Source of the DNA: Pleurodeles waltl
Lineage: Eukaryota > Chordata > Amphibia > Caudata > Salamandridae
Reading direction: 5' to 3'
Length of the DNA stretch: 64,000 nt
NCBI RefSeq assembly: GCF_031143425.1
Contig: NC_090441.1
Coordinates: forward strand, 221,274,928 to 221,338,927
Shown: piece by piece, positions 23,101 to 36,800 of the stretch
Position numbering within the stretch: the first letter of the stretch is position 1
Layout of the letters: each line of letters starts with the position of its first letter
Translations under genes and position numbers: made by a program
Notes under the pieces: generated by a model
What the model saw: only the letters and a program-made list of their open reading frames with translations
What the model was told of the DNA's origin: nothing
Database searches by the model: none

Positions 23101-26100
23101 GGTGGTGAGCAGGAGGTCGGGTGGGGGCGGGGAGCAGGAGGTCGGGCGGGGGTGAGCAGGAGGTCGGGAGGGGGCGGTGAGCAGGAGGTCAGGTGGGGCG
23201 GTGAGCAGGAGGGCGGGTGGGGGCGGTGAGCAGGAGGTCGGGTGGGGCGGTGAGCAGGAGGTCGGGTGGGGCGGTGAGCAAGAGGTTGGGTGGGGCAGTG
23301 AGCGGGAGGTCGGGTGGGGGCAGTGAGCGGGAGGTCAGGTGGGGGCGGTGAGAAGGAGATCGGGTGGTGCAGTGAGCAGGAGGTCTGGAGGGGACCGGTG
23401 AGCGGGAGGTCGGGTGGGGCTGGGAGCAGGAGGTCGGCTGGGGGCGGTGAGCAGGAGGTCGGGTGGGTGCGGTGAGCTGGAGGTCGTTTGGGGGCTGGGA
23501 GTAGGAGGTCAGGTGGGGGAGGTGAGCAGGAGGTTGGGCTTGGCAGTGAGAAGGAGGTCGGTGAGGGCGATGAGCAGGAGGTTGGGTTCGGCGATGAGCA
23601 GGAGGGCGGGTCAGGGCGATGAGCAAGAAGTTAAGTTGGGTGGGGGCGGTGAGCAGGAGGTCGCGTTGGGGCGGTGAGCAGGAGGTCGGGTGGGGCGGGG
23701 AGCAGGATATCAGGTGGGGGCGGTCAGCAGGAGGTCGGGTGGAGCAGTGAGCAGGAGGTCGGGTGGGGGTGGTTACAGGAGGTCGGTGGGGGTGGTGAGC
23801 AGGAGGTCGGGTGGGGGCAGGGAGCAGGAGGTCGGGCGGGGGGTGAGCAGGATGTCGTGTGGGGCAGTGAGCAGGAGTTCGGGCGGGGGTGAGCAGGAGG
23901 TCGGGTGGGGGCGGAGAGCAGGAGGTCGGGTGAAGGCGGTGAGCAGGAGGTCTGGTGGGGCGGGTAGCAGGAGTTCGGGTGGGGGCGGTAAGCGGGAGGT
24001 CGGGAGGGGGCGGTGAGGGGAAGGTCAGGTGGGGGCGGTGAGAAGGAGGTCGGGTGATGCGGTGAGCAGGATGTCGGGAGGGGGCAGTGAGCGGGAGGTC
24101 GGGTGGGAGCGGGGATCAGGAGGTCGGGTGGGGGCGGTGAGCACGAGGTCAAGTGGTGCAGTGAGCAGGAGGTCGGGTGGGGGTGGTTACAGGAGGTTGG
24201 TGGGGGTGGTGAGCAGGAGGTCGGGTGGGGGCGTTGAGCGGCAGGGCGGAAGGGGGCGGTAAGCAGGAGGTCGCGTGTGAGCGGTGAGCAGGAGGTCGGG
24301 AGGGGGCGGTGAGCAGGAGGACGGGTGAGGGCGGTGAGCGTCGGGTGGGGGCAGTGAGGAGGAGAGCGGGTGGGGGTGGTGAGCAGGAGGTCGGGTGGGG
24401 GCAGGGAGCAGGAGGTCGGGCTGGGGTGAGCAGGAGGTCGTGTGGGGCGGTGAGCAAGAGGTCGGGTGGGCGCAGTGAGCGTCGGGTGGGGGCGGTGAGC
24501 GTCGGGTGGGGGCGGTGAGCAGGAGATTGGGTAGGGCAGTGAGGAGGAGGTCGGGTGGGGGCGGTGAGCAGGAGGTTGGTGGGGCGGGGAGCAGGAGGGT
24601 GGGTGGGCGCAGTGAGCATCGGGTGGGGGCGGTGAGCGTCGGGTGGGGGTGGTGAGCGTCGGGTGGGGGCGGTGAGCAGGAGATCGGGTGGGGGCAGTGA
24701 GCAGGAGGTTGGGTGGTGGCGGTGAGCAGGAGGTCGGGTGGGTCGGTGAGCAGGAGGTCAGGCGGGGGGTGAGCAGGAGGTCGGGTGGGGGCTTAGAGCA
24801 GGAGGTCGGTGGAGGCGGCGAGCAGGAGGTCAGGTGGGGGCCAGGAGCAGGAGGGCGGGGCGGTGAGCAGGAGGTCGGGTGGGGCGGGGAACAGGATGTT
24901 AGGTGGGGGCGGTGAGCACGAGGTCAAGTGGTGCAGTGAGCAGGAGGTCGGGTGGAGGTGGTTACAGGAGGTCGGTGGGGGTGTGAGCAGGAGGTCGGGT
25001 GGGGGCGTTGAGCGGCAGGGCGGAAGGGGGCGGTAAGCAGGAGGTCGCGTGGGAGCGGTGAGCAGGAGGTCGGGTGGGGGCGGTGAGCAGGAGGACGGGT
25101 GGGGGCGGTGAGCGTCGGGTGGGGGCAGTGAGGAGGAGAGCGGGTGGGGGTGGTGAGCAGGAGGTCGGGTGGGGGCAGGGAGCAGGAGGTCGGGCGGGGG
25201 TGAGCAGGAGGTCGTGTGGGGCGGTGAGCAAGAGGTCGGGTGGGCGCAGTGAGCGTCGGGTGGGGGCGGTGAGCGTCGGGTGGGGGCGGTGAGCAGGAGA
25301 TTGGGTAGGGCAGAGAGCAGGAGGTCGGGTGGGGGTGGTGAGTGGGAGGTCGGTGAGCAGGAGGTCAGGCGGGGGGGTGAGCAGGAGGTCGGGTGGGGGC
25401 GGAGAGCAGGAGGTCGGGTGGGGGCAGTGAGCAGGAGGGTGGGTGGGGCGGTGAGCAGGAGGTCGGGCGGGGTGGTGAGAAGGAGGGCGGGTGGGAGCGG
25501 TGAGCAGGAGGGTGGGTGGGGCGGTGAGCAGGAGGGCGGGTGGGGGCGGTGAGCAGGAGATCAGGTGGGGGCGGTGAGCAGGAGGGTGGGTGGGGGCGGT
25601 GAGCAGGAGGTCGGGTGGGGGCGTTGAGCAGGAGGTCGGGTGGGGCGGTGAGCAGGAGGTTGGGTGGAGGCGGTGAGCAGGAGGTCGGGTGGGGGCGTGG
25701 AGCAGGAGGTCGGGCGGGGGTGAGCAGGAGGTCGGGAGGGGGTGTTGAGCAGGAGGTCAGGTGGGGCGGTGAGCAGGAGGGCGGGTGGGGGCGGTGAGCA
25801 GGAGGTCGGGTGGGGCGGTGAGCAGGAGGTCGGGTGGGGCGGTGAGCAAGAGGTTGGGTGGGGCAGTGAGCGGAAGGTCGGGTGGGGGCGGTGAGCGGGA
25901 GGTCAGGTGGGGGCAGTGAGAAGGAGGTCGGGTGGTGCGGTGAGCAGGAGGTCTGGAGGGGCGGTGAGCGGGAGGTCGGGTGGGGCTGGTAGCAGGAGGT
26001 CGGGTGGGGCGGTGAGCAGAAGGGCGGGTGGGGGCGGTGAGCAGGAGGTGGGGTGGGGGCGGTGAGCAGGAGGACGGGTGGGGCGGTGAGCAGGATGTCG

Positions 26101-26280
26101 GGCGGGGGTGAGCAGGAGGTCGGGTGGGGGCGGAGAGCAGGAGGTCGGGTGAAGGCGGTGAGCAGGAGGTCGGGTGGGGGAGGTGAGCGTCGGGTGGGGG
26201 CAGTGAGGAGGAGAGCGGGTGGGGGTGGTGAGCAGGAGGTCGGGTGGGGGCAGGGAGCAGGATGTCGGGCGGGGGGGTGA
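17170..26280. repeat. Two tandem copies of a ~4.98-kb higher-order block
   Basis: The order of unit variants from about 17,170 is repeated from about 22,150. Segments 18,060-19,029 and 23,047-24,016 match with a shift of exactly 4,987 bp. The shift then falls to 4,439 bp (19,870-20,452 with 24,309-24,890) and to 4,245 bp (21,035-22,035 with 25,280-26,280). The second copy therefore lost about 548 and then 194 bp relative to the first. The marker GAAGGATTCAGGTGATGCGG occurs at about 17,272 and 22,252. This block also holds most of the short 20-bp GAGCGTCGGGTGGG units and the GGCTTAGAGCAGGAGG and GGTTACAGGAGG variants. Confidence 0.8.
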
Positions 26281-26979
26281 GCAGGAGGTCGTGTGGGGCA
26301 GTGAGCAGGAGTTCGGGTGGGCGCAGTGAGCGTCGGGTGGAGGCGGTGAGCGTCGGGTGGGGGCAGTGAGCAGGAGATCGGGTGGGGGCAGTGAGCAGGA
26401 GGTCGTGTGGGGCGGTGAGCAGGAGGTCGGGTGGGCGCAGTGAGCGTCGGGTGGAGGCGGTGAGCGTCGGGTGGGGGCGATGAGCAGGAGATCGGGTGGG
26501 GGCAGTGAGCAAAAGGTCGGATGGGGGCGTGAGCAGGAGGTCGGGTGGGTCGGTGAGCAGGAGGTCGGGCGGGGGGTGAGCAGGAGGTCCGGTGGGGGCC
26601 CAGAGCAGGAAGTCAGGCGGAGGCGGTGAGCAGGAGGTCAGGTGGGGGCGGGGAGCAGGAGGTCGGGCAGGGGTGAGCAGGAGGTCGGGTGGGGGCGGTG
26701 AGCAGGAGGTCAGGTGGGGCAGTGAGCAGGAGGGAGGGTGGGGGTGGTGAGCAGGAGGTTGGGTTCGGCGGTGAGCAGGAGGGCGGGTCGGGGCGGTGAG
26801 CTGGAGGTTGGGTGGCGACGGTGAGCAGTAGGTCGGGTGGGGGCGGTGAGCGGGAGGTCGGGAGGGGGCGGTGAGCGGGAGGTCGGGTGGGGGCGGGGAG
26901 CAGGAGGTCGGGTGGGGGCGGTGAGCAGGAGGTCGGGTGGGGGCGTTGAGTGGGAGGGCGAAAGGGGGCGGTGAGCAGG

Positions 26980-29900
26980 AGGTCGCGTGGGAGCGGTGAG
27001 CAGGAGGTCGGGTGGGGGCAGTGAGCAGGAGGACGGGTGGGGCGGTGAGCAGGAGGTCTGGTGGGGGTTGAGCAGGAGGTCGTGTGGGGCAGTGAGCAGG
27101 AGGTTGGGTGGGCGCAGTGAGCGTCGGGTGGGGGAGGTGAGCAGGAGGTCGGGTGGGAGCAGGGAGCAGGAGGTTGGGCGGGGGTTGAGCAGGAGGTCGT
27201 GTGGGGCGGTGAGCAGAAGTACGGGTGGGGGCGGTGAGCGTTGGGTGGGGGCAGTGAGCAGGAGAGCGGGTGGGGGCGGTGAGCAGGAGGTCGGGTGGGG
27301 GTGGTGAGCAGGAGGTCGGGTGGGGGCAGGGAGCAGGAGGTTTGGCGGGGGTTGAGTAGGAGGTCGTGTGGGGCGGTGAGCAGGAGGTCGGGTGGGCGCA
27401 GTGAGCATCGGGTGGGGGCGGTGAGCATCGGGTGGGGGCTATGAGCAGGAGATCGGGTGGGGCAGTGACAGCAGGAGGTCGGGTGGAGTCGGTGATCAGG
27501 ACGACAGGTAGGGGCGGGGAGCAGGAGGTCGGGCAAGGGTGAGCAGGAGGTCGGTGGGGGCAGTGAGCAGGAGGTCAGGTGGGGCGGTGAGAAAGAGGGA
27601 GGGTGTGGGCAGTGAGCAGGAGGTTGGGTGGGGCGGTGGGCAGGAGGTCGGGTGGGGGCGGTGAGCGGGAGGTCGGGTGGGTGCTGTGAGCGGGAGGTCA
27701 GGTGGGGGCGGTGAGAAGGAGGTCGGGTGGTGAGGTGAGCAGGAGGTCGGGAGGGTGCGGTGAGTGGGAGGTCGGGAGGGGGCAGGGAGCAGGAGGTCGG
27801 GGGGGGCGGTGAGCAGGAGGTCGGGTGGGGGCGGTGAGCGGGAGGTCGTTTGGGGCAGGGAGCAGGAGGTCACGTAGGGGCGGTGAGCAGGAGGTCGGGT
27901 GGGGGCGGTGAGCGGGAGGTCGGGTGGGGGCGGTGAGCGGAAGGTCGGGTGGGGGCGGGGAGCAGGAGGTCGGGTGGGGGCAGTGAGCAGGAGGTCGGGT
28001 GGGGCGGGGAGCAGGATGTCAGGTGGGGCGGTGAGCAGGAGGTCGGGTGGTGCAGTGAGCAGGAGGTAGGGTGGGGATGGTTACAGGAGGTCGGGTGGGG
28101 CAGTGAGCAGGAGGTCGGGTGGGGTGGTTACAGGACGTCGGTGGGGGTGGTGAGCAGGAGGTCAGGTGGGGCATTGAGTGGGAGGGCGAAAGGGGGCAGT
28201 GAGCAGGAGGTCGCGTGGGAGCGGTGAGCAGGAGGTCGGGTGGGGGCGTTGAGCAGGAGGACGGGTGGGGCGGTGAGCAGGAGGTCTGGCGGGGGTGAGC
28301 AGGAGGTCAGGTGGGGCGGAGAGCAGGAGGTCGGGTGAAGGCGGTGAGCAGGAGGTCGGGTGGGGTGGGGAGCAGGGGGTCGGGTGGGGGCGGGGAGTGG
28401 GAGGTCGGGTGGGGGCGGTGAGCAGGAGGACGGGTGGGGCGGTGAGCAGGAGGTCTGGCGGGGGTGAGCAGGAGGTCAGGTGGGGCGGAGAGCAGGAGGT
28501 CGGGTGAAGGCGGTGAGCAGGAGGTCGGGTGGGGCGGGGAGCAGGAGGTCGGGTGGGGGCGGTCAGTGGGAGGTCGGGTAGGGGCAGTGAGCAGGAGGTC
28601 AGGTGGGGGTGGTGAGAAGGAGGTCGGGTGATGCAGTGAGCAGGACGTCGGGAGGGGGCGGTGAGCGGGAGGTCGGGTGGGGGCGGGGAGCAGGAGGTCG
28701 GGTGAGGGCAGTGAGCAGGAGGTCGGTAGGGGTGGGAGCAGAATGTCAGGTGGGGGCGGTGAGCAGGAGGTCGGGTGGTGCAGTGAGCAGGAGGTCGGGT
28801 GGGGGTGGTTACAGGAGGTCGGTGGGGGTGGTGAGCAGGAGGTCGGGTGGGGGCATTGAGCGGGAGGGCGGAAGGGGGCGGTGAGCAGGAGGTCGCGTGG
28901 GAGCGGTGAGCAGGAAGTCGGGTGGGGGCGGTGAGCAGGAGGACGGGTGGGGGTGGTGAGCGTCGGGTGGGGGCAGTGAGCAGGAGAGCGGGTGGGGGCG
29001 GTGAGCAGGAGGTCGGGTGGGGGCAGGGAGCAGGAGGTTGGGCGGGGGTTGAGCAGGAGGTCGTGTGGGGTGGTGAGCAGGAGGTCGGGTGGGCGCAGTG
29101 AGCGTCGGGTGGGGGAGGTGAGCGTCGGGTGGGGGCAGTGAGGAGGAGAGCGGGTGGGGGTGGTGAGCAGGAGGTCGGGTGGGGGCAGGGAGCAGGATGT
29201 CGGGCGGGGGGGTGAGCAGGAGGTCGTGTGGGGCAGTGAGCAGGAGTTCGGGTGGGCGCAGTGAGCGTCGGGTGGAGGCGGTGAGCGTCGGGTGGGGGCG
29301 GTGAGCAGGAGATCGGGTGGGGGCAGTGAGCAGGAGGTCGGATGGGGGCGTGAGCAGGAGGTCGGGTGGGTCGGTGAGCAGGAGGTCGGGCGGGGGGTGA
29401 GCAGGAGGTCCGGTGGGGGCGCAGAGCAGGAAGTCAGGCGGAGGCGGTGAGCAGGAGGTCAGGTGAGGGCGGGGAGCAGGAGGTCGGGCAGGGGTGAGCA
29501 GGAGGTCGGGTGGGGGCGGTGAGCAGGAGGTCAGGTGGGGCAGTGAGCAGGAGGGAGGGTGGGGGTGGTGAGCAGGAGGTTGGGTTCGGCGGTGAGCAGG
29601 AGGGCGGGTCGGGGCGGTGAGCTGGAGGTTGGGTGGCGACGGTGAGCAGGAGGTCGGGTGGGGGCGGTGAGCGGGAGGTCGGGAGGGGGCGGTGAGCGGG
29701 AGGTCGGGAGGGGGCGGTGAGCGGGAGGTCGGGTAGGGGCGGGGAGCAGGAGGTCGGGTGGGGGCGGTGAGCAGGAGGTCGGGTGGGGGCGTTGAGTGGG
29801 AGGGCGAAAGGGGGCGGTGAGCAGGAGGTCGCGTGGGAGCGGTGAGCAGGAGGTCGGGTGGGGGCAGTGAGCAGGAGGACGGGTGGGGCGGTGAGCAGGA

Positions 29901-30850
29901 GGTCTGGTGGGGGTTGAGCAGGAGGTCGTGTGGGGCAGTGAGCAGGAGGTCGGGTGGGCGCAGTGAGCGTCGGGTGGGGGCGGTGAGCAGGAGGTTGGGT
30001 GGGAGCAGGGAGCAGGAGGTTGGGCGGGGGTTGAGCAGGAGGTCGTGTGGGGCGGTGAGCAGAAGTACGGGTGGGGGCGGTGAGCGTTGGGTGGGGGCAG
30101 TGAGCAGGAGAGCGGGTGGGGGCGGTGAGCAGGAGGTCGGGTGGGGGTGGTGAGCAGGAGGTCGGGTGAGGGCAGGGAGCAGGAGGTTGGGCGGGGGTTG
30201 AGCAGGAGGTCGTGTGGGGCGGTGAGCAGGAGGTCGGGTGGGCGCAGTGAGCATCGGGTGGGGGCGGTGAGCGTCGGGTGGGGGCTATGAGCAGGAGATC
30301 GGGTGGGGCAGTGAGCAGGAGGTCAGGTGGGGGCGGTAAGCAGGAGGTAGGTGGGGCAGTGAGCAGGAGGTCAAGCGGGGGGGTGAGCAGGATGTCGGTT
30401 GGGGGTGGACAGCAGGAGGTCGGGTAGGGGCAGTGAGCAGGAGGTCAGGTGGGGGTGGTGAGAAGGAGGTCGGGTGATGCAGTGAGCAGGACGTCGGGAG
30501 GGGGCGGTGAGCGGGAGGTCGGGTGGGGGCGGGGAGCAGGAGGTCGGGTGAGGGCAGTGAGCAGGAGGTCGGTAGGGGTGGGAGCAGAATGTCAGGTGGG
30601 GGCGGTGAGCAGGAGGTCGGGTGGTGCAGTGAGCAGGAGGTCGGGTGGGGGTGGTTACAGGAGGTCGGTGGGGGTGGTGAGCAGGAGGTCGGGTGGGGGC
30701 ATTGAGCGGGAGGGCGGAAGGGGGCGGTGAGCAGGAGGTCGCGTGGGAGCGGTGAGCAGGAAGTCGGGTGGGGGCGGTGAGCAGGAGGACGGGTGGGGGT
30801 GGTGAGCGTCGGGTGGGGGCAGTGAGCAGGAGAGCGGGTGGGGGCGGTGA
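26980..30850. repeat. Overlapping ~1.85-kb and ~2.85-kb duplications in the G-rich array
   Basis: Segment 28,560-28,990 recurs at about 30,406-30,840 with a shift of 1,846 bp; the 282-bp core 28,603-28,884 and 30,449-30,730 translate identically. Separately, 26,987-27,307 recurs at 29,833-30,153 (shift 2,846 bp), and a shorter relative lies at about 31,930-32,240. Two different periods overlapping in one interval indicate successive rounds of unequal exchange with different breakpoints. Confidence 0.75.
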
Positions 30851-33800
30851 GCAGGAGGTCGGGTGGGGGCAGGGAGCAGGAGGTTGGGCGGGGGTTGAGC
30901 AGGAGGTCGTGTGGGGTGGTGAGCAGGAGGTCGGGTGGGCGCAGTGAGCGTCGGGTGGGGGAGGTGAGCGTCGGGTGGGGGCAGTGAGGAGGAGAGCGGG
31001 TGGGGTGGTGAGCAGGAGGTCGGGTGGGGGCAGGGAGCAGGAGGTTGGGCGGGGGTTGAGCAGGAGGTCGTGTGGGGTGGTGAGCAGGAGGTCGGGTGGG
31101 CGCAGTGAGCGTTGGGTAGGGGCGGTAAGCGTCGGGTGGGGGCGGTGAGCAGGAGATCGGGTGGGGGCAGTGAGCAGGAGTTCGGGTGGGGGCGGTGAGC
31201 AGGAGGTCGGTGGGGCAGTGAGCAGGAGGTCAGGCGGGGGGTGAGCAGGATGTCGGTTGGGGGCGGAGAGCAGGAGGTCGGGTGGAGGCGGTGAGCAGGA
31301 CGTCAGGTGGGGGCGGGGAGCAGGAGGTCCGGCAGGGGTGAGCAGGAGGTCAGGTGGGGGCGGTGAGCAGGAGGTCAGGTGGGGCAGTGAGCAGGAGGGA
31401 GGGTGGGGGCAGTGAGGAGGAGGTTGGGTGGGGCGGTGAGCAGGAGGGCGGGTGGGGGCGGTCAGCAGGAGGTTGGGTGGGGGCGTTGAGCAGGAGGTCG
31501 GGTGGGGGCGGTGAGCGGGAGGTCGGGTGGGGGCTGTGAGCGGGAGGGCAGGTGGGGGCAGTAAGAAGGAGGTCGGGTGGTGCGGTGAGCAGGAGGTCGG
31601 GAGGGTGCGGTGAGCACGAGGTCGGGAGGGGGCGGGGAGCAGGAGGTAGGGTGGGGGCGGTGAGCAGGAGATCGGGTGGGGGCGGTGAGCGGGAGGTCGT
31701 TTGGGGCAGGGAGCAGGAGGTCAGGTGGGGGCGGTGAGAAGGAGGTGGTGGGGGCGGTGTGCAGGAGGTCGGCGGGGCGGTGAGAAGGAGGTTGGTGGGG
31801 GTGGTGAGCAGGAGGTCAGGTGGTGTGGTGAGCAGGAGGTCGGGAGTGGGCGTTGAGCGGGAGGTCGGGTGGGGACGGGGAGCAGGAGGTCGGGTGTGGG
31901 CGGTGAGCAGGAGGTTGGGTGGGAGCGGTGAGCAGGAGGTCGGGTGGGGGCAGTGAGCAGGAGGACGGGTGGGGCGGTGAGTAGGAGGTCTGGTGGGGGT
32001 TGAGCAGGAGGTCGTGTGGGGCAGTGAGCAGGAGGTCGGGTGGGCGCAGTGAGCGTTGGGTGGGGGCGGTGAGCAGGAGGTCGGGTGGGGGCAGGGAGCA
32101 GGAGGTTGGGCGGGGGTTGAGCAGGAGGTCGTGTGGGGCGGTGAGCAGAAGGACGGGTGGGGGCGGTGAGCGTTGGGTGGGGGCAGTGAGCAGGAGAGCG
32201 GGTGGGGGCGGTGAGCAGGAGGTCGGGTGGGGGTGGTGAGCAGGAGGTCGGGTGGGGGCAGGGAGCAGGAGGTTGGGCGGGGGTTGAGCAGGAGGTCGTG
32301 TGGGGCGGTGAGCAGGAGGTCGGGTGGGCGCAGTGAGCATCGGGTGGGGGCGGTGAGCGTCGGGTGGGGGCTATGAGCAGGAGATCGGGTGGGGCAGTGA
32401 GCAGGAGGTCAGGTGGGGGCGGTGAGCAGGAGGTAGGTGGGGCAGTGAGCAGGAGGTCAGGCGGGGGGGTGAGCAGGATGTCGGTTGGGGGCGGACAGCA
32501 GGAGGTCGGGTGGAGTCGGTGAGCAGGACGTCAGGTAGGGGCGGGGAGCAGGAGGTTGGGCAGGGGTGAGCAGGAGGTCGGGTGGGGGCGGTGAGCAGGA
32601 GGTCAGGTGGGGCGGTGAGAAGGAGGGAGGATGGGGGCAGTGAGCAGGAGGTTGGGTGGGGCGGTGAGCAGGAGGTCGGGTGGGGGCGGTGAGCTGGAGG
32701 TCGGGTGGGGGCTGTGAGCGGGAGGTCAGGTGGGGGCGGTGAGAAGGAGGTCGGGTGGTGAGGTGAGCAGGAGGTCGGGAGGGTGCGGTGAGCGGGAGGT
32801 CGGGAGGGGGCAGGGAGCAGGAGGTCGGGTGGGGGCGGTGAGCAGGAGGTCGGGTGGGGGCGGTGAGTGGGAGGTCGTTTGGGGCGGGGAGCAGGAGGTC
32901 AGGTGGGGGCGGTGAGCAGGAGGTCGGGAGGGGGCGGTGAGAAGGAGGTGGTGGGGGCAGTGTGCAGGAGGTCGGGCGGGGCGTGAGAAGGAGGTCGGTG
33001 GGGGTGGTGAGCAGGAGGTCGGGTGGGGCGGTGAGCAGGAGGTCGGGTGGGGGCGGTGAGCGGGAGGTCGGGTGGGGGCGGTGAGCGGAAGGTCGGGTGG
33101 GGGCGGGGAGCAGGAGGTCGGGTGGGGGCAGTGAGCAGGAGGTCAGGTGGGGCGGGGAGCAGGATGTCAGGTGGGGGCGGTGAGCAGGAGGTCGGTGGTG
33201 CAGTGAGCAGGAGGTCAGGTGGGGATGGTTACAGGAGGTCGGGTGGGGCAGTGAGCAGGAGGTCGGGTGGGGTGGTTACAGGACGTCGGTGTGGGTGGTG
33301 AGCAGGAGGTCAGGTGGGGCATTGAGTGGGAGGGCGAAAGGGGGCGGTGAGCAGGAGGTCGCATGGGAGCGGTGAGCAGGAGGTCGGGTGGGGGCGTTGA
33401 GCAGGAGGACGGGTGGGGCGGTGAGCAGGAGGTCTGGCGGGGGGGAGCAGGAGGTCAGGTGGGGCGGAGAGCAGGAGGTCGGGTGAAGGCGGTGAGCAGG
33501 AGGTCGGGTGGGGCGGGGAGCAGGAGGTCGGGTGGGGGCGGGGAGTGGGAGGTCGGGTGGGGGCGGTGAGCAGGAGGACGGGTGGGGCGGTGAGCAGGAG
33601 GTCTGGCGGGGGTGAGCAGGAGGTCAGGTGGGGCGGAGAGCAGGAGGTCGGGTGAAGGCGGTGAGCAGGAGGTCGGGTGGGGCGGGGAGCAGGAGGTCGG
33701 GTGGGGGCGGTAAGTGGGACGTCGGTAGGGGCAGTGAGCAGGAGGTCAGGTGGGGGTGGTGAGAAGGAGGTCGGGTGATGCAGTGAGCAGGAGGTCGAGA

Positions 33801-36800
33801 GGGGGCGGTGAGCGGGAGGTCGGGTGGGGGCGGGGAGCAGGAGGTCGGGTGAGGGCAGTGAGCAGGAGGTCGGGTGGGGGTGGGAGCAGGATGTCAGGTG
33901 GGGGCGGTGAGCAGGAGGTCGGGTGGTGCAGTGAGCAGGAGGTCGGGTGGGGGTGGTTACAGGAGGTCGGTGGGGGTGGTGAGCAGGAGGTCGGGTGGGG
34001 GCATTGAGCGGGAGGGCGGAAGGGGGCGGTGAGCAGGAGGTCGCGTGGGAGCGGTGAGCAGGAGGTCGTGTGGGGGCGGTGAGCAGGAGGACGGGTGGGG
34101 GCGGTGAGCGTCGGGTGGGGGCAGTGAGCAGGAGAGTGGGTGGGGGCGGTGAGCAGGAGGTCGGGTGGGGGCAGGGAGCAGGAGGTTGGGCGGGGGTTGA
34201 GCAGGAGGTCGTGTGGGGCGGTGAGCAGGAGGTCGGGTGGGCGCAGTGATCGTCGGGTAGGGGCGGTAAGCGTTGGGTGGGGGCGGTGAGCAGGAGATCG
34301 GGTGGGGGCAGTGAGCAGGAGTTCGGGTGGGGGCGGTGAGCAGGAGGTCGGTGGGGCAGTGAGCAGGAGGTCAGCCGGGGGGGTGAGCAGGATGTCGGTT
34401 GGGGGCGGAGAGCAGGAGGTCGGGTGGAGGCGGTGAGCAGGACGTCAGGTGGGGGCGGGGAGCAGGAGGTCCGGCAGGGGTGAGCAGGAGGTCGGGTGGG
34501 GGCAGTGAGCAGGAGGTTGGGTGGGGCGGTGAGCAGGAGGGCGGGTGGGGGCGGTCAGCAGGAGGTTTGGTGAGCAGGAGATCGGGTGGGGGCGGTGAGC
34601 GGGAGGTCGTTTGGGGCGGGGAGCAGGAGGTCAGGTGGGGGCGGTGAGAAGGAGGTGGTGGGGGCGGTGTGCAGGAGGTCGGCGGGGCGGTGAGAAGGAG
34701 GTTGGTGGGGGTGGTGAGCAGGAGGTCGGGTGGGGCGGTGAGCAGGAGGTCGGGTGGGGGCGGTGAGCGGGAGGTCGGGTGGGGGCAGTGAGCGGGAGGT
34801 CAGGTGGGGGCGGTGAGAAGGAGGTCGGGTGGTGTGGTGAGCAGGAGGTCGGGAGGGGGCGTTGAGCGGGAGGTCGGGTGGGGACGGGGAGCAGGAGGTC
34901 GGGTTGTGGGCGGTGAGCAGGAGGTTGGGTGGGGCGGGGAGCAGGATGTCAGGTGGGTGCAGTGAGAAGGAGGTCGGGCGGGGCAGTGCGCAGGAGGTCG
35001 GGTCGGGGTGGTGAGCAGGAGGGTGGGTGGGGCGGTGAGCAGGAGGTCGGGCGGGCGGTAAGAAGGAGGGCAGGTGGGGGCAGTGAGAAGGAGGTCGTGT
35101 TGTGCGGTGAGCAGGAGGTCGGGAGGGGCGGTGAGCGGGAGGTCGGGCGGGGGCGGGGAGCAGGAGGTTGGGTGGGGCGGTGAGCAGGAGGTCGGGTGGG
35201 GCAGTGAGCGGGAGGTCGTTTGGGGGCGGGGAGAAGGAGGTCAGGTGGGGGCGGTGAGCAGGAGGTTGGGCGGGGGGCGGTGAGAAGGAGGTGGTGGGGG
35301 CGGTGAGCAGGAGGTCGGGCGGCGCGGTGAGAAGGAGGTCGAGTGGGGGCGGGGAGCAGGAGGTCGGGTGGAGGCGGTGAGCAGGAGGTCGGGTGGGGGC
35401 GGGGAGCAGGAGGTCAGGAGGGGCGATGAGCTGGAGGTCAGGTGGTGGTGGGGAGCAGGAGGTCAGGTGGGGGCGGTGAGCAGGAGGTCGGGTGGGGGCG
35501 GTGAGCAGGAGGTCGGATGGGATGGTGAGCAGGAGGTCGGGTGGGGAATGGGAACAGGAGGTCGGGCGGGTGGGTGAGCATGAGGTCGGGTGGGGCGGTG
35601 AGCAGGAGGTCAGGTGGGGCGGTGAGCAGGAGGGCAGGTGGGGGCGGTGAGCAGGAGGTTGGGTGGGGTGGTGAGCAGGAGGGCGGGTGGGGACGGTGAG
35701 CAGAAGGTCAGGTGGGGGCGGTAAGCAGGAGGTCTGTGGTGCGGTGAGCAGAAGGTCAGGTGGGGGCGGTGAGCAGGAGGTCGGGCGGGGCGGTGAGAAG
35801 GAGGTGGTGTGGGCGGTGAGCAGGAGGTCGGGCGGGTGGTGAGAAGGAGGTTGGTGGAGGAGGTGAGCTGGAGGTCGGGGGCGGTGAGCGGGAGGTTGGG
35901 TGGGGGCGGTGATCGGGAGGTCAGGTGGGGGGTGGTGAGAAGGAGGTCGGGTGTTGCGGTGAGCAGGAGTTCAGGAGGGGCCGGTGAGCAGGAGGTCGGG
36001 TGGGGGCGGTGAGCAGGAGGTCGGGTGGGGGCGGTGAGCGGGAGGTCGGGTGGGGGCAGTGAGCGGGAGGTCAGGTGGGGGTGGTGAGAAGGAGGTCGGG
36101 TGGTGCGGTGAGCAGGAGGTCAGGAGGGGGGCGGTGAGCAGGAGGTCGGATGGGGCGGTGAGCAGGAGGTCGGGTGGGGAATGGGAACAGGAGGTCGGGC
36201 GGGTGGATGAGCAGGAGGTCGGGTGGGGCGGGTGAGCAGGAGGTCAGGTGGGGCGGTGAGCAGGAGGGCAGGTGGGGGGCGGTGAGCAGGAGGTTGGGTG
36301 GGGGTGGTGAGCAGGAGGGCAGGTGGGGCCGGTGAGCAGAAGGTCGGGTGGGGGCGGGTAAGCAGGAGGTCGGTGGTGCGGTGAGCAGAAGGTCAGGTGG
36401 GGGAGGTGAGCAGGAGGTCGGGCGGGGGTGGTGAGAAGGAGGTGGTGTGGGCGGTGAGCAGGAGGTCGGTGGGGGCGGTGAGCAGGAGGTCGGTGGAGGA
36501 GGTGAGCAGGAGGTCAGGGGGCGGTGAGCGGGAGGTCGGGTGGGGGCGGTGATTGGGAGGTAGGTGGGGGTGGTGAGAAGGAGGTCGGGTGGTGCGGTGA
36601 GCAGGAGGTCAGGAGGGGGCGGTGAGCGGGAGGTCGGATGGGGGCAGGGAGCAGGAGGTCGGGTGTGGGCGGTGAGCAGGAGGTTGGGTGGGGCGGTGAG
36701 CAGGATGTCAGGTGGGGGCAGTGAGCAGGAGGTCGGGTGGGGCAGTGCGCAGGAGGTCGGGTGGGGGTGGTCACAGGAGGTCGGTGGGGGTGGAGAGCAG

